Assembly: GCA_903892645.1 (NCBI GenBank)
Contig: CAITJF010000100.1
Coordinates: forward strand, 1-32,901
Direction of reading: 5' to 3'
Source of the DNA: an uncultured Nitrosomonadales bacterium
GTDB lineage: Bacteria > Pseudomonadota > Gammaproteobacteria > Burkholderiales > Gallionellaceae
DNA: 32,901 bases
Of the stretch, positions 15,909 through 25,079 are shown in pieces (the first letter of the stretch is position 1; every line of letters starts with the position of its first letter). The notes below the pieces were generated by a model. It was not told where the DNA came from, ran no database searches, and saw only the letters and a program-made list of their open reading frames with translations. The position numbers were made by a program, and so were the translations under genes.

Positions 15909-16606
15909 TACTGGCCCCGATAAAACAAATCTGAATCCAGGGTTCGCAACACCCCGAAATGGTGTTCCCAGCCGATCTCCCTTTTTCCGGCGCAGATGGT
16001 GCATGTCGCCACCGGGGGACTGCCCTTGAGCATCATCGGCTCTTTTACATCTTGCGCCCGTTCGACTCTTGCGGCGATGCGGTCTATGCCAATGCCGTGC
16101 AACGCATCGGTTTCCAGCACATCGACGCCGGCTGCATCAATGATGTTGGCCCGAAACACCTCTTTTTCCGCCTGAGAAACCAAATCAATCTTGGTGACCA
16201 CCGCGATATCCGCCAGCGACAGCATGGCGCCAATCTTGCGCGGCAGATTCATGCCACTGGTCGCCTCCAGCACCACAATGCCGAGTGACCCCTCGATATA
16301 CGGTGCGCAGCGCAAACACAGGCCCGCCGTTTCCACGAACAACGTGTCCGCCCCCTCTTTAGCCGCCCACTTCACCGCATCGCCCAGCACCAGCACCCCG
16401 GCATGATCCGGACACAGTTCGCCGGAGTACACCTTTTTGGTCGGAATACCGAACTCGGCACGGAACAACTCGTCCTCGTCCGCGAATTGCACGTCGATCT
16501 TGAGATAGGCAAGCCGGCATCCTTTTGCCAAAATCCTCCGGGCAACCTGACGCAACACCATCGTCTTGCCGCTGGTGGGCGGCCCGGCACACATGATGAC
16601 CTTCAT
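15908..16606 (-). CDS. HypB/UreG-like GTPase (putative metallochaperone)
   Basis: 232 residues. SIMIBI-class GTPase: Walker A GPPTSGKT at 8-15, switch-region VETAG at 91-95 and the base-specifying TKID at 138-141. HypB and UreG use this fold to load nickel into hydrogenase and urease. Extra cysteines are Cys65 (SGELCPDHAG), Cys97/Cys100 (LCLRC) and Cys202/Cys205 (CTICAGKREIG), enough for metal or cluster binding. There is no hydrogenase or urease gene nearby. It sits between the ABC ATPase (10-base gap) and the Fe-S protein (1-base overlap). Class is well supported; target enzyme is unknown. Confidence 0.8.
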   Translation of the reverse strand: MKVIMCAGPPTSGKTMVLRQVARRILAKGCRLAYLKIDVQFADEDELFRAEFGIPTKKVYSGELCPDHAGVLVLGDAVKWAAKEGADTLFVETAGLCLRCAPYIEGSLGIVVLEATSGMNLPRKIGAMLSLADIAVVTKIDLVSQAEKEVFRANIIDAAGVDVLETDALHGIGIDRIAARVERAQDVKEPMMLKGSPPVATCTICAGKREIGWEHHFGVLRTLDSDLFYRGQ

Positions 16607-16616
16607 CGCGCTCCCT

Positions 16617-17486
16617 TCATATCGATACCAAGCTTGCGAGTTCCATGATTACCCTGAGCTCCTCTTCTGTCAGCCGATCTCCCCCCCGGATTTTTTCGCG
16701 CAAATTGACTATGACCTTGTCAATACGGTCGATAGTCTCGGCGACCCGCCTCTCTTCAGCACCGGTGGTAATAACATCCTGCATGGCGCCATTCTTCATC
16801 ACGATGCGGTAGCCAGAGAGCAGCGCAATATGTGGGTCATGGGTGACAAAAACAAAAATCTTTTCATATTTCCGCAGTAATTCCAGCGCCTTTGTTCGGT
16901 TGATACCGGCATTCTCAATTTCGTCCAGCAAAATAATGGGGGAATTTCCGATAATCACGGCATCGGCGATCAACAACGCGCGGCTCTGACCGCCGGATAG
17001 CTCAGTCATTGCGCTGTCGACAATGATTGGCTCACCAGTCAGCTGATTGGCAAATTCAAGTGTGTCATCGACCACCGACCCAGGCCGTTCGCTGTGTCTT
17101 ATCCGTGCGTGAATATCGAGAAATTTATGAACCGGCAGGTCGGAGAGAAAACTGGTGTGCTGCGTAATCAGCGCGATTGGATTTTTGGAAGGATCATCCA
17201 GAAACTCGTTGGAGGGAACCACGTCATTGATCAGGATACGCCTTCTCGACGGCGTGTTTTCACTGGCAAACAAGCCAATGTCGTTAATCAAGGCGGTTTT
17301 GCCGGAGCCTGTCGGGCCAACGATGCTGAGCACATCACCCATTGCAAGATCAACCCGGTCGACCGGGTCCTTGTTTCCGGCTCTGCCGTAGCCGCCCAGA
17401 ATGGAGATTTTTTTGATCGTCATCGCCGCTACCTTGCCCTCAACCAGAACTTCGCCCTGCTCCTTCGGTGCCAATATTTCAAGCAT
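16617..17486 (-). CDS. Soluble ABC-type ATPase, unknown role
   Basis: 289 residues. ABC nucleotide-binding domain with Walker A GPTGSGKT (57-64), Q-loop Gln109, signature LSGGQ (163-167), Walker B ILLDE (185-189) and H-loop His216. No permease gene accompanies it, so a transport role is doubtful; soluble ABC ATPases also act in cluster assembly (SufC) and enzyme activation (AtwA-like). The C-terminal tail (about 235-289) is helical and charged. First gene of a tight operon with a HypB/UreG-like GTPase and an Fe-S protein. The start is uncertain: ATG 17486 has no good ribosome-binding site; ATG 17423, with AAGG upstream, would drop 21 residues. Confidence 0.78.
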   Translation of the reverse strand: MLEILAPKEQGEVLVEGKVAAMTIKKISILGGYGRAGNKDPVDRVDLAMGDVLSIVGPTGSGKTALINDIGLFASENTPSRRRILINDVVPSNEFLDDPSKNPIALITQHTSFLSDLPVHKFLDIHARIRHSERPGSVVDDTLEFANQLTGEPIIVDSAMTELSGGQSRALLIADAVIIGNSPIILLDEIENAGINRTKALELLRKYEKIFVFVTHDPHIALLSGYRIVMKNGAMQDVITTGAEERRVAETIDRIDKVIVNLREKIRGGDRLTEEELRVIMELASLVSI

Positions 17487-17662
17487 GGGGGAATGCTGTC
17501 CCCTTCAATATGCTTGTCGCCGCATACCCAACATAATGGTTTTAGTATAGGCTCAATGCCGTGTCGGCGCAAAGCAGTTGCTCATGCGCACCATTCGCAG
17601 TTGAAATTATGAGCTGCTGATTAAACTTGGGCTAAGGCTGCACAAAATGGCGGCACCAAATA

Positions 17663-17688
17663 AAAAGCCCGGCTTGCGCAGGGCTTTT
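17663..17688 (-). terminator. Rho-independent terminator of the glycine-zipper gene
   Basis: Read on the minus strand, AAAAGCCC and GGGCTTTT form an 8-pair stem around a 10-base loop, followed by a T-rich run (TTTTTATTT). It lies 59 bases after the stop of the minus-strand gene at 17747. The symmetric A/T flanks could make it work in both directions. Confidence 0.75.
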
Positions 17689-17746
17689 GCATACTACATT
17701 TTCTACAACTATTATCAGTTTTGCATGGTGAACAGACAGAGTCTAC

Positions 17747-18373
17747 CTACCAGGCTGAACGGTCATCGCCATGTCGGCGATCCTTATTACGGTGATCCCT
17801 GCTGTCGCCGCCGCGATTATCGCGGACATCGCTGCTGCTGTTGGTGTCACCCACCACGCCGATGCTGACCTGCACAGTGTCTCCCGGCTGGTAAGGCAAC
17901 CTCGTGGTAATGTCTCGTCCATTGTAGCGGTAGGTCACGTTATAGCCGCGAATAACCTCGTGGGAATTTTCCACTTGGCGGCAATGCTGCTCCTGCCGTG
18001 TCTGCGGCGTTTGTGAAGTTTGTTGCGCCTGCTGGTTGGGTGGATTGGCCACACGATCCCCTATGATGGCGCCCGCAATCGCCCCGGCCGCAGTCGCTAC
18101 GGTGTTGCCGGTACCTTGCCCCACTTGGTTGCCAACCACCCCGCCCACCACCCCGCCAATCAGGGCGCCGCCGATGGAACGTTCTTCTACCGGTGCGGAT
18201 CTGGTTATGGATCCAGTCGAGCTGACGGTCTCATTCCAGCATTCCTGCCGTGGCTCGGAAACACGCTCATAAATCGGTGCGCTCGAAATCACCTTGGCCG
18301 TATCCACAAAATCCGATGCCCAAGCTGAACCTGAAGAAATTGCCGCCAGCATTATCACAAAATTCTTTTTCAC
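17747..18373 (-). CDS. Glycine-zipper 2TM-domain envelope protein
   Basis: 208 residues. Signal peptide about 1-19 (ending GSAWA). A Gly-rich hydrophobic zipper (IGGALIGGVVGGVVGNQVGQGTGNTVATAAGAIAG, about 67-101; positions given, motif shortened to its Gly repeats G-x3-G) is the 17-kDa-antigen/SlyB-like domain that lies in the envelope. A Gln/Thr linker and a beta-type domain follow (YNVTYRYNGRDITTRLPYQPG), then a charged Asp/Arg-rich tail. Start is GTG 18373 with AGGGGGG 8 bases upstream. No lipobox cysteine is seen, so it is not an obvious lipoprotein. A structural envelope role is inferred. Monocistronic, with its own terminator. Confidence 0.8.
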   Translation of the reverse strand: MKKNFVIMLAAISSGSAWASDFVDTAKVISSAPIYERVSEPRQECWNETVSSTGSITRSAPVEERSIGGALIGGVVGGVVGNQVGQGTGNTVATAAGAIAGAIIGDRVANPPNQQAQQTSQTPQTRQEQHCRQVENSHEVIRGYNVTYRYNGRDITTRLPYQPGDTVQVSIGVVGDTNSSSDVRDNRGGDSRDHRNKDRRHGDDRSAW

Positions 18374-18544
18374 CTGTATCCCCCCTCAGAATTATCAAAA
18401 GCGATTACGCAACAGTTGACTCATAAACCAGAAGAATGTTCCTGAAGCCAAGCGAAGAATCCAGTAACCGCCGGGCAGCCTGTTAAGCTTAGGTTGCCAC
18501 CCAAACCTTAACCGATGCTTAATGAACCCGGGTTAGTGTGCCCC

Positions 18545-19912
18545 TTACGCTATCGCCTGCGCCGCTTCGCGCACCGCCTGCGCGATGGTTTCCGACCAAT
18601 GCCGCACCTTGGCGCCATCCTCGCCTTCGACCATCACGCGCAACAATGGCTCGGTGCCGGAAGGCCGCAGCAATACCCTGCCCTTGCCGTCCAGCGCCTT
18701 TTCGGTGGCGGCTACGGCATTGCGCACGCCGGCATGGGCAGTGTAATCCATGCCTTTGGCTACGCGCACATTCACCAGCACCTGCGGATACAGCATCAAA
18801 TTAGCGGCAGCTTGAGCCAGAGTCTGTCCGCCAGCACACAAAGCATGCAATACTTGCAATGCGGAAATAATGCCATCGCCCGTGGTGTGCCGATCAAGGC
18901 AGATGATATGGCCGGAATTTTCCCCGCCCAGTTGCCAGCCGTTCTGCTGCAACAATTCCAGCACGTAGCGGTCACCCACCTTGGCGCGTGCAAATGGCAC
19001 ACCCATCTCCTGCATGGCATGCTCAAAGGCAAGATTGGTCATCAGCGTGCCTGCCACGCCACCTTTGAGCAAACCTTGGGCATGGCGATGTTTGGCGATG
19101 ATATACAGCAACTGGTCGCCATCATATAAGCGCCCGTCCGCATCTACCATCACCAGCCGGTCGCCATCGCCATCCAGCGCAATGCCCAGGTCGGCATGGT
19201 GCTCTTTAACCGCCTGCCGCAAATTATCCGGTGCGGTCGCGCCATAACCGTCGTTGATGTTCTTGCCGTCCGGCTGAATACCGATGGCTGTCACATCTGC
19301 ACCCAGCTCATGGAACACATTACGTGCGATGTGATAAGCCGCGCCGTGCGCGCAATCAACTATTATTTTCAGCCCGCGCAAGTCAAGGTCGTAAGGAAAA
19401 CTGCTCTTGCAGAATTCAATGTAACGCCCCGCCGCATCATCCAGCCGCTTGGCCTTGCCCAGTCTTGCCGATGGCATAGTCACGATGGGATTATCCAATC
19501 CGACTTCGATGGCGCGCTCGGTTTCGTCCGGCAGCTTGCTGCCCTTGCTGGAAAAAAACTTGATGCCATTGTCCTCGAACGGGTTGTGCGAGGCGGAAAT
19601 GACGATACCCGCCTGCAAGCGCAGTGCGCGGGTGAGGTAAGCCACCGCCGGCGTCGGCACCGGCCCGGCCAGATACACATCCACCCCGGCGGCGATCAGG
19701 CCGGCCTGCAATGCCGCTTCCAGCATGTAACCGGAGATGCGCGTATCCTTGCCAATCAACACTCCGGGACGCTCGCCCTGCGCCAGATGCCAGTCGGCAG
19801 AGGCCAGCACCTTGCCTGCAGAATAGCCGAGATGCATCACGAATTCCGGCGTGATGGGGTATTCCCCCACCCGTCCGCGTATGCCATCCGTACCGAAATA
19901 TTTTCTGCTCAC
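18545..19912 (-). CDS. glmM: GlmM, phosphoglucosamine mutase
   Basis: 455 residues. Converts glucosamine-6-phosphate to glucosamine-1-phosphate for UDP-GlcNAc, cell wall and lipopolysaccharide. N-terminus [12 protein letters not shown] is typical. The catalytic phosphoserine is in ISASHNP (Ser108), the Mg-binding DGDGDR is intact, as are GGENSGH and the phosphate-binding [13 protein letters not shown]. The start is GTG 19912, overlapping the folP stop (GTGA) with GGAG 7 bases upstream; the ATG further out lies inside folP. Length matches the family (about 445-455). Last gene of ftsH-folP-glmM. Confidence 0.97.
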   Translation of the reverse strand: MSRKYFGTDGIRGRVGEYPITPEFVMHLGYSAGKVLASADWHLAQGERPGVLIGKDTRISGYMLEAALQAGLIAAGVDVYLAGPVPTPAVAYLTRALRLQAGIVISASHNPFEDNGIKFFSSKGSKLPDETERAIEVGLDNPIVTMPSARLGKAKRLDDAAGRYIEFCKSSFPYDLDLRGLKIIVDCAHGAAYHIARNVFHELGADVTAIGIQPDGKNINDGYGATAPDNLRQAVKEHHADLGIALDGDGDRLVMVDADGRLYDGDQLLYIIAKHRHAQGLLKGGVAGTLMTNLAFEHAMQEMGVPFARAKVGDRYVLELLQQNGWQLGGENSGHIICLDRHTTGDGIISALQVLHALCAGGQTLAQAAANLMLYPQVLVNVRVAKGMDYTAHAGVRNAVAATEKALDGKGRVLLRPSGTEPLLRVMVEGEDGAKVRHWSETIAQAVREAAQAIA

Positions 19913-20736
19913 CCTATCGCTCCCTTCACCGCATTCCAAACCTTTAACGCATCGCAAGTCGCGCGCACGTCATGCACGCGCACTATGCGCGCGCCGCGCT
20001 GCACCGCCAGCAACGCCGCCGCCACGCTGGCAGATACGCGGTGATTTACATCCTGGCCGGTAATCGTACCCAACATGGATTTGCGCGACAACCCCGCCAG
20101 CACCGGCACACCCAGCTCGCCGAATGCGCCGAGTTCACGCAACAGAATCAGATTATGCGCCAGCATCTTGCCAAAACCAAAGCCCGGATCAACCACGATA
20201 CGTTCCCGCGCGATGCCTGCGGCCTGCACGGCATCCATGCGCTTACGCAGGAACTGCAACACTTCCGCCACTACATTTTGGTAATGCGGCTGCTCCTGCA
20301 TGGCCTGCGGACTGCCTTTCATGTGCATCAGGCACACCGCCGCACTGCTTGCGGCCACGGCGGCCAGCGCATCCGGCTGTTGCAGTGCGTTGATGTCGTT
20401 GACCATGCTTGCCCCCGCCGCCAGCGCCGCGCGCATCACTTCAGGCTTGCAGGTATCCACCGAAAGCGGAACTGAAACACCGCGCAAGCCTTCAATCACC
20501 GGCATGACGCGATCCAATTCTTCCTGCACACTGACCGGCAACGCGCCGGGGCGTGTGGATTCTCCGCCAATATCGAGAATGTCCGCCCCTTCTTTGATTA
20601 GTTGATATGCATGCGCCAGCGCGGCATCCTGCTGCAAGTGATGCCCGCCATCAGAGAAGGAATCGGGCGTGACATTGACGATGCCCATGACCAAAGGACG
20701 GGACAAGTCGAATTGGAATTTACCGCAATGGAGCAT
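19909..20736 (-). CDS. folP: FolP, dihydropteroate synthase
   Basis: 275 residues. Condenses p-aminobenzoate with dihydropterin pyrophosphate in folate synthesis and is the sulfonamide target. Motifs: [56 protein letters not shown] and GLSRKSMLG. Start ATG 20736 ([14 protein letters not shown]) fits the family; the open frame beyond it is out-of-frame ftsH sequence. The stop overlaps glmM by 4 bases (GTGA). A 9-bp hairpin lies between ftsH and folP. Confidence 0.96.
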   Translation of the reverse strand: MLHCGKFQFDLSRPLVMGIVNVTPDSFSDGGHHLQQDAALAHAYQLIKEGADILDIGGESTRPGALPVSVQEELDRVMPVIEGLRGVSVPLSVDTCKPEVMRAALAAGASMVNDINALQQPDALAAVAASSAAVCLMHMKGSPQAMQEQPHYQNVVAEVLQFLRKRMDAVQAAGIARERIVVDPGFGFGKMLAHNLILLRELGAFGELGVPVLAGLSRKSMLGTITGQDVNHRVSASVAAALLAVQRGARIVRVHDVRATCDALKVWNAVKGAIG

Positions 20737-20748
20737 GCAAAGAACGAA

Positions 20749-20772
20749 GTGCGAAGGCTTCTCCCTTCGCAC
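20749..20772 (-). terminator. Intercistronic hairpin between ftsH and folP
   Basis: GTGCGAAGG (20749-20757) and CCTTCGCAC (20764-20772) form a 9-pair perfect stem with a 6-base loop, 8 bases after the ftsH stop. On the minus strand it is followed by TTCGTTCTTTG, a weak T-rich tail, so it may attenuate rather than fully stop transcription into folP-glmM. Confidence 0.55.
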
Positions 20773-20780
20773 TTCCCTAG

Positions 20781-22682
20781 TCAGGTTTCCTGCGCAGGTT
20801 GTGTAGGCGTAGTGGCCGGTGCAGTCGGTGCCGCGTCCTGTGGTGGCTTTGGGGCTTGGCTGGGGCTGGGTTTGGGCGGACGCGGCGGCTTGCCGGTCAT
20901 GATGTCTTCGATTTGCTCGGCATCCAGAGTTTCCCACTCCAGCAGGGCATGCGCCATCACCTCGATCTTGTCGCGGTTTTCTTCGATCAGTTTGCGCGCC
21001 AAGGCATACTGCTGGTCGATGATGCGGCGGATTTCCGCATCCACCTGCTGCATGGTCGCCTCGGAAATATTTTTGTGCGTGGTCACGGAGCGCCCGAGGA
21101 ACACCTCGCCCTCGTTCTCGCCATAGACCATGGTGCCCAAGGCGTCCGACATGCCCCACTGTGTCACCATGCGCCGTGCCATGTCGGTGGCGCGCTCGAA
21201 ATCATTGGAAGCGCCGGTGGTCATCTGGTGCATGAAAATCTCTTCCGCGATACGCCCGCCGAACAGCACGGCGATGGTATCGAGAATGCGGTTCTTGTCC
21301 ATGCTATAGCGGTCTTCCGCAGGCAACTGCATGGTCAAGCCCAGCGCGCGTCCGCGCGGGATGATGGTGACCTTGTGCACCGGATCGGTCTTGGGCAACA
21401 GCCTGGCCACTACTGTGTGGCCGGACTCATGGTAGGCAGTATTCTTTCGCTCCTCCTCCGGCATGATCATGGAACGGCGTTCCGCCCCCATCATGATCTT
21501 GTCCTTGGCTGCCTCGAAGTCATCCATCTCGACAAAACGCTTGCTGCGCCGTGCGGCAAACAATGCCGCCTCGTTCACCAGATTGGCCAGATCGGCGCCG
21601 GAAAATCCAGGCGTGCCGCGCGCCAGAATGTCTGCTTTCACATCGGAAGCAACCGGCACCTTGCGCATGTGCACCATCAATATCTGCTCGCGACCGCGTA
21701 TGTCCGGCAGCGGCACCACAACCTGACGGTCGAAACGCCCCGGACGCAACAGCGCGGGGTCGAGCACATCGGGACGATTGGTCGCAGCGATCACGATCAC
21801 CCCGCTGGCGCCTTCAAATCCGTCCATTTCTACCAGCAACGCATTCAGCGTCTGCTCGCGCTCGTCATTGCCACCACCCAGACCGGCGCCGCGCTGGCGT
21901 CCGACCGCATCAATTTCGTCAATAAACACGATGCACGGGGATTGTTTTTTGGCCTGCTCAAACATATCGCGCACGCGCGCCGCGCCGACACCGACGAACA
22001 TTTCCACAAAATCGGAACCAGAGATCGAGAAGAACGGCACCTTGGCCTCACCGGCAATCGCTTTCGCCAGCAGTGTCTTGCCTGTACCGGGACTGCCTAC
22101 CAGCAGCACGCCGCGTGGGATGCGTCCACCGAGATTCTGGAACTTGGCGGGTTCGCGCAGGAAGTCCACCAGCTCGGATACTTCTTCCTTGGCCTCGTCG
22201 CAACCTGCCACATCGGCAAACGTGAAACGCTCCTTGCTTTCATCCAGCATGCGCGCGCGCGATTTACCGAACGAAAATGCGCCGCCCTTGCCGCCGCCCT
22301 GCATCTGGCGCATAAAGAAAACCCACACCCCGATGAGCAGCAACATGGGGAACCATGACACGAAAAGGTTCATCATGAAAGAAGGTTCCTCTTCCGGCTT
22401 GGCTTCAATCTTTACGCCGTTTTTCAGCAGGTCTGAAACCATCCACAAATCGCTCGGCGCGTAGCTGGTGATGCGCTTGCCATCGGTAGTCGTCGCCTTC
22501 AGCGTACGCCCCTCAATGACCACCTTGGAGATATGTCCTTGCCTGACCTCTTCCAGAAACTGCGAATAATCCAACTGCGCCTGCGCAGTCAGTTGCTGGC
22601 GTGAGTTAAACTGGTTGAATACGGTCATCAGCACCAAGGCCACAACCAGCCAAATCCCGATGCTCTTGAATAAATTGTTCAA
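20781..22682 (-). CDS. ftsH: FtsH, membrane-bound AAA+ zinc metalloprotease
   Basis: 633 residues. Hexameric protease that degrades damaged membrane proteins and regulators. Two membrane segments (about 6-23 and 105-124) enclose a small periplasmic part. The AAA domain has Walker A GSPGTGKT at 196-203, Walker [10 protein letters not shown] and the SRH region [21 protein letters not shown]. The zinc site HESGH is at 418-422. The C-terminus is Pro/Gln/Ala-rich. Length is normal. Gene order rlmE-ftsH-folP-glmM is the standard one in beta- and gammaproteobacteria. The start ATG has AAGGAG upstream. Confidence 0.98.
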   Translation of the reverse strand: MNNLFKSIGIWLVVALVLMTVFNQFNSRQQLTAQAQLDYSQFLEEVRQGHISKVVIEGRTLKATTTDGKRITSYAPSDLWMVSDLLKNGVKIEAKPEEEPSFMMNLFVSWFPMLLLIGVWVFFMRQMQGGGKGGAFSFGKSRARMLDESKERFTFADVAGCDEAKEEVSELVDFLREPAKFQNLGGRIPRGVLLVGSPGTGKTLLAKAIAGEAKVPFFSISGSDFVEMFVGVGAARVRDMFEQAKKQSPCIVFIDEIDAVGRQRGAGLGGGNDEREQTLNALLVEMDGFEGASGVIVIAATNRPDVLDPALLRPGRFDRQVVVPLPDIRGREQILMVHMRKVPVASDVKADILARGTPGFSGADLANLVNEAALFAARRSKRFVEMDDFEAAKDKIMMGAERRSMIMPEEERKNTAYHESGHTVVARLLPKTDPVHKVTIIPRGRALGLTMQLPAEDRYSMDKNRILDTIAVLFGGRIAEEIFMHQMTTGASNDFERATDMARRMVTQWGMSDALGTMVYGENEGEVFLGRSVTTHKNISEATMQQVDAEIRRIIDQQYALARKLIEENRDKIEVMAHALLEWETLDAEQIEDIMTGKPPRPPKPSPSQAPKPPQDAAPTAPATTPTQPAQET

Positions 22683-22749
22683 AATTGCTCCTTAAAACTG
22701 GCATATGCCAAGCATGCCAAACATGCGCATTAGACACTTTCCAGATTGA

Positions 22750-23370
22750 TTACTCAAGCCTTTCCAACCCCAAAAGATACAGTTCGCTGCTGCGGTCGCG
22801 CGAGGCCTTGGGCTTGCGTGTCACCACGCGCGCAAAGTAACCGCGCATCAATTTGACATAGTCCTCGAATCCCGCGCCTTGAAACACTTTGACCAGGAAT
22901 GCACCGCCCGGTTGCAAATGCCGCACGGAAAAATCCAGCGCCAACTCCGCCAAGTGCATGGCGCGCGCCTGATCTGTCATGCCAATGCCGCTGATATTGG
23001 GCGACATATCGGAAATCACAAGCCCTACCTGCCTGCCGCCCAGCCGTTCCTCCAGTTGCGCCAATACGCCGTCTTCACGGAAATCGCCCTGAATGAACTC
23101 CACACCGTGTAGTGGGTGCAACGGCAGCAGGTCGAGCGCGATTATCTTGCCACTCGGCCCCACCTTGGCGGCAGCCACTTGCGACCAACCGCCCGGTGTC
23201 GCACCCAGATCGACCACCACCATACCGGGTTTGAGCAAATGGTCGCGCTCGTCGATTTCCAGCAGCTTGTATGCCGCGCGCGAACGGTAACCGTCTTTCT
23301 GCGCACGCTGCACATAAGGGTCGTTAATATGCTCATGCATCCATTGTTTGCTGGTTTTGGATCTCTTCAT
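22750..23370 (-). CDS. rlmE: RlmE (FtsJ/RrmJ), 23S rRNA U2552 2'-O-methyltransferase
   Basis: 206 residues. Methylates the ribose of U2552 in the A-loop at a late step of 50S assembly, using SAM. The catalytic tetrad Lys35, Asp121, Lys161, Glu196 has the same spacing as E. coli Lys38, Asp124, Lys164, Glu199. The SAM motif [15 protein letters not shown] is at 51-65. Typical N-terminus [19 protein letters not shown]. Divergent from yhbY, with 33 bases between the two start codons; 67 bases separate it from ftsH downstream. Confidence 0.97.
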   Translation of the reverse strand: MKRSKTSKQWMHEHINDPYVQRAQKDGYRSRAAYKLLEIDERDHLLKPGMVVVDLGATPGGWSQVAAAKVGPSGKIIALDLLPLHPLHGVEFIQGDFREDGVLAQLEERLGGRQVGLVISDMSPNISGIGMTDQARAMHLAELALDFSVRHLQPGGAFLVKVFQGAGFEDYVKLMRGYFARVVTRKPKASRDRSSELYLLGLERLE

Positions 23371-23403
23371 AGCTTAGAATGCCGCACCTGATCTGGAGTT
23401 TCT

Positions 23404-23745
23404 ATGTTAACGCTCACCGTATTACAGCGCCAAAACCTCAAGGCGCGCGCGCATCCGCTCAAACCCACCGTCATGATCGGTTCCGCCGGGCTGACTCCGT
23501 CCGTGCTGGAAGAGATCGCCCGCAGCCTGAAAAGCCACGAATTGATCAAGATCCGTGTTATGGATGGCGACCGGAAAGCACGCGAGGCCATGCTGGAAGA
23601 AATCTGTACACAGTTGAACGCCGCAGCGGTGCAACACATCGGCAAGACATTGGTGGTATACCTGCCGCAAGAGGATGTCCCCGAGAAAAAACCGGCTCAA
23701 CGCAAAGGCAAACCGCTTAGCAAGAAACAGCTGGGCAGCCGTTAG
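23404..23745 (+). CDS. yhbY: YhbY, CRM-domain RNA-binding protein
   Basis: 113 residues. A CRM-domain protein that binds pre-50S ribosomal particles. The domain spans about residues 4-95 and shows RQNLKARAHPLKPTVMIGSAGLT and ELIKIRVMDGDRKAR, with the GxxG-like RNA loop (GSAG). A Lys/Arg-rich tail follows. Divergent from rlmE, the usual arrangement, so both rRNA-processing genes share a 33-base control region. It is the last chromosomal gene before the integrated element. Confidence 0.95.
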   Translation: MLTLTVLQRQNLKARAHPLKPTVMIGSAGLTPSVLEEIARSLKSHELIKIRVMDGDRKAREAMLEEICTQLNAAAVQHIGKTLVVYLPQEDVPEKKPAQRKGKPLSKKQLGSR

Positions 23746-24002
23746 ACTCCAAATCAATTCAGCTACGACGGATAAACCACCGTTAACGACCCTCACTTAA
23801 ATGACGAGGGCTTAAAGCTACGGCTCAAGCCGGTATTCCGTCGGCCTTCGTCCGGCTCCTCACACCACCATAAATTGCTCCGCACGCCCTGTGCCTATCC
23901 ATGGGTATTACGGCGCAGGAAACCAAAAACGGCGTGCTACGCTTAAAGTCAAAACCGCAAAGCGCGTTGTCCACGTACCAAAAGCACGGAAAATGAACTT
24001 TA

Positions 24003-24047
24003 TGGTGCTGATGAGACGAATCGAACGTCCGACCTACTGATTACGAA
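24003..24047 (-). repeat. Left attachment site: displaced 3' half of tRNA-Thr
   Basis: On the minus strand it reads from the anticodon loop TTCGTAA through a complete T-arm (GGACG TTCGATT CGTCT) to the CCA end. The 5' half is missing, so it is not a functional tRNA. It matches the right-end tRNA over 45 bases with five differences, all in the T-stem and all preserving pairing. In the Campbell model this is the original host 3' end, pushed 8.8 kb away by integration. Confidence 0.88.
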
Positions 24048-24152
24048 CCGTGCTTGTAAACTTTTTAAATTAATTTAATCAATCGCTTGTAACGCTTGCC
24101 AAATTTAAACCCAGCCTCAAACAACCCCAAACAACGGGGTTTGCATCTTGTC

Positions 24153-24260
24153 ATGGCACAATTATGGCACAGTCTGGCGTTAGCCAGTCTGTTTCCTTAT
24201 TCGTACAAGAGCATCGCTTTTGTGCCAGTTAAACCACCACAGTCTGGCTCTGCCAGTCTG
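24153..24260. repeat. Putative integrase/excisionase arm sites at the left end
   Basis: ATGGCACAATTATGGCACAG (24153-24172) is matched at 19/20 positions by 32769-32788 near the right end. It is followed by four copies of CAGTCTG at 24170, 24185, 24240 and 24254, in two pairs, each pair enclosing a GGC...GCC mini-hairpin. Clustered short repeats near an att core are typical of arm-type sites; function is inferred. Confidence 0.5.
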
Positions 24261-24332
24261 TGACCACGCCTTCACAGGTGCGTAGCATTTGTGGCTGTTG
24301 AATTATCGCCCCATGTCCCTTATAGTGCGGTC

Positions 24333-24500
24333 ATGGCTCCGAAATCTCTGCTCCAACATAACCCCCACTTGCGCAATGCACAGGAATATCAGCGCGCCTT
24401 GCGTGCCAGTGTGCTTTCCTCGATTGCGATTGAAGGTGTCAGAAAAGCTGCGGAACGCGCACTTAACAACTTAACCAGCAAGGTGGTGAAACATGACTAA
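24333..24500 (+). CDS. 55-residue protein with SSxAxEG motif, first gene of the TA operon
   Basis: 55 residues from ATG 24333 (a GTG at 24291 could add 14). Helical and basic. HNPHLRNAQEYQRALRASVL is followed by SSIAIEGVRKA, which fits the [S/T]xxxE[G/N] motif of the inhibitory helix that blocks Fic enzymes. It overlaps the DUF433 gene by 8 bases, so the three genes are probably one operon. No obvious ribosome-binding site. It may be a third antitoxin-like component or a relic of a Fic-system antitoxin; a broken Fic gene lies 0.65 kb away on the other strand. The family is not firmly recognised. Confidence 0.5.
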   Translation: MAPKSLLQHNPHLRNAQEYQRALRASVLSSIAIEGVRKAAERALNNLTSKVVKHD

Positions 24501-24714
24501 TTCACGTATCACACTAGACCCCCTCAAACGTGGCGGACGTCCTTGCATCCGTAATCTGCGCATCAGCGTTTATGACGTTCTGGACATGCTGGCCGAAGGA
24601 ATGAGTGAGGCGGACATCATCGAAGACTTTCCTGAACTCGAAACTGCCGATATTCGCGCCTGCCTGGCCTTTGCTGCTGATCGTGAGCACAACCTTTACA
24701 CCGTAGCGGTGTAA
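24493..24714 (+). CDS. DUF433 antitoxin-type protein
   Basis: 73 residues. A typical DUF433 sequence: ITLDPLKRGGRPCIRNLRIS, then VYDVLDMLAEGMSEADIIEDFPEL and DIRACLAFAADRE. DUF433 is a small winged-helix/HTH fold usually paired with a DUF5615 PIN-like toxin, which it neutralises and whose promoter it represses. Its stop overlaps the next start by one base (TAATG). The match to the family runs over the full length, so it looks intact. Confidence 0.85.
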   Translation: MTNSRITLDPLKRGGRPCIRNLRISVYDVLDMLAEGMSEADIIEDFPELETADIRACLAFAADREHNLYTVAV

Positions 24715-25058
24715 TGAAACTGCTACTCGACGAAAATCTGTCGAGGCGCATCGTCCCCTTCCTGCAAACCGCTTTCCCAGGCTCTTCACAAGTTACCTTG
24801 TTGGGATTGGAAAGCGCAAGCGATGCCGAAATCTGGCAATACGCAAAAACCAACGGTTTCGTGATTGTCAGTCGTGATTCGGATTTTCAGGAACGCTCAC
24901 TCGTAGCAGGCCACCCGCCGCAGGTGGTCTGGCTAAAAATTCCAAACCGCTCCAAAACGGTTGTGCTCAATATTCTGCTCAACCACCACACGGAAATCGA
25001 ACAGGCATTAACTGAGCATAATCGCGCTTGCGTCGAAATTAGCCCCAGTAACCGCTAA
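24714..25058 (+). CDS. DUF5615 PIN-like nuclease toxin
   Basis: 114 residues. DUF5615 (Mut7-C/PIN-like) opens with the acidic MKLLLDENLSRRIVPFLQ (Asp6, Glu7), then DAEIWQYAKTNGFVIVSRDSDF (Asp in SRDSDF) and PPQVVWLKIPN. The acidic residues would coordinate a metal for RNA cleavage. Partner of the DUF433 gene, translationally coupled. Full family length and all acidic positions are present, so it should be functional. Its 3' end lies at the breakpoint where an older Fic gene is cut off. Confidence 0.85.
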   Translation: MKLLLDENLSRRIVPFLQTAFPGSSQVTLLGLESASDAEIWQYAKTNGFVIVSRDSDFQERSLVAGHPPQVVWLKIPNRSKTVVLNILLNHHTEIEQALTEHNRACVEISPSNR

Positions 25059-25079
25059 AGAGGTTTCCTTACTCAATGG

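Larger units (their letters stand above)
23746..24332. other. Non-coding junction region around the left end of the island
   Basis: 587 bases without a credible gene. 23746-24002 is chromosomal; it has a CCCTC (from about 23799) / GAGGG stem after yhbY that lacks a T-run. 24003-24047 is a partial tRNA-Thr copy. 24048-24150 is AT-rich and ends with an AACCCC/GGGGTT stem (24123-24141). From 24153 to 24260 come short direct repeats that look like recombination protein sites. I see no RNA gene other than the tRNA remnant. Confidence 0.5.

Noticed and set aside
20799-22358. 519-codon open frame on the plus strand opposite ftsH
   Set aside because: It is fully antisense to ftsH, whose motifs are all intact, and its translation is His/Arg-rich shadow sequence without family resemblance.
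23799-23820. Rho-independent terminator after yhbY
   Set aside because: A CCCTC/GAGGG stem exists, but the loop is long and there is no T-run on either strand.
24003-24047. Second functional tRNA-Thr gene
   Set aside because: It lacks the D-arm, the 5' acceptor strand and the 5' half of the anticodon stem; only the 3' half is present.
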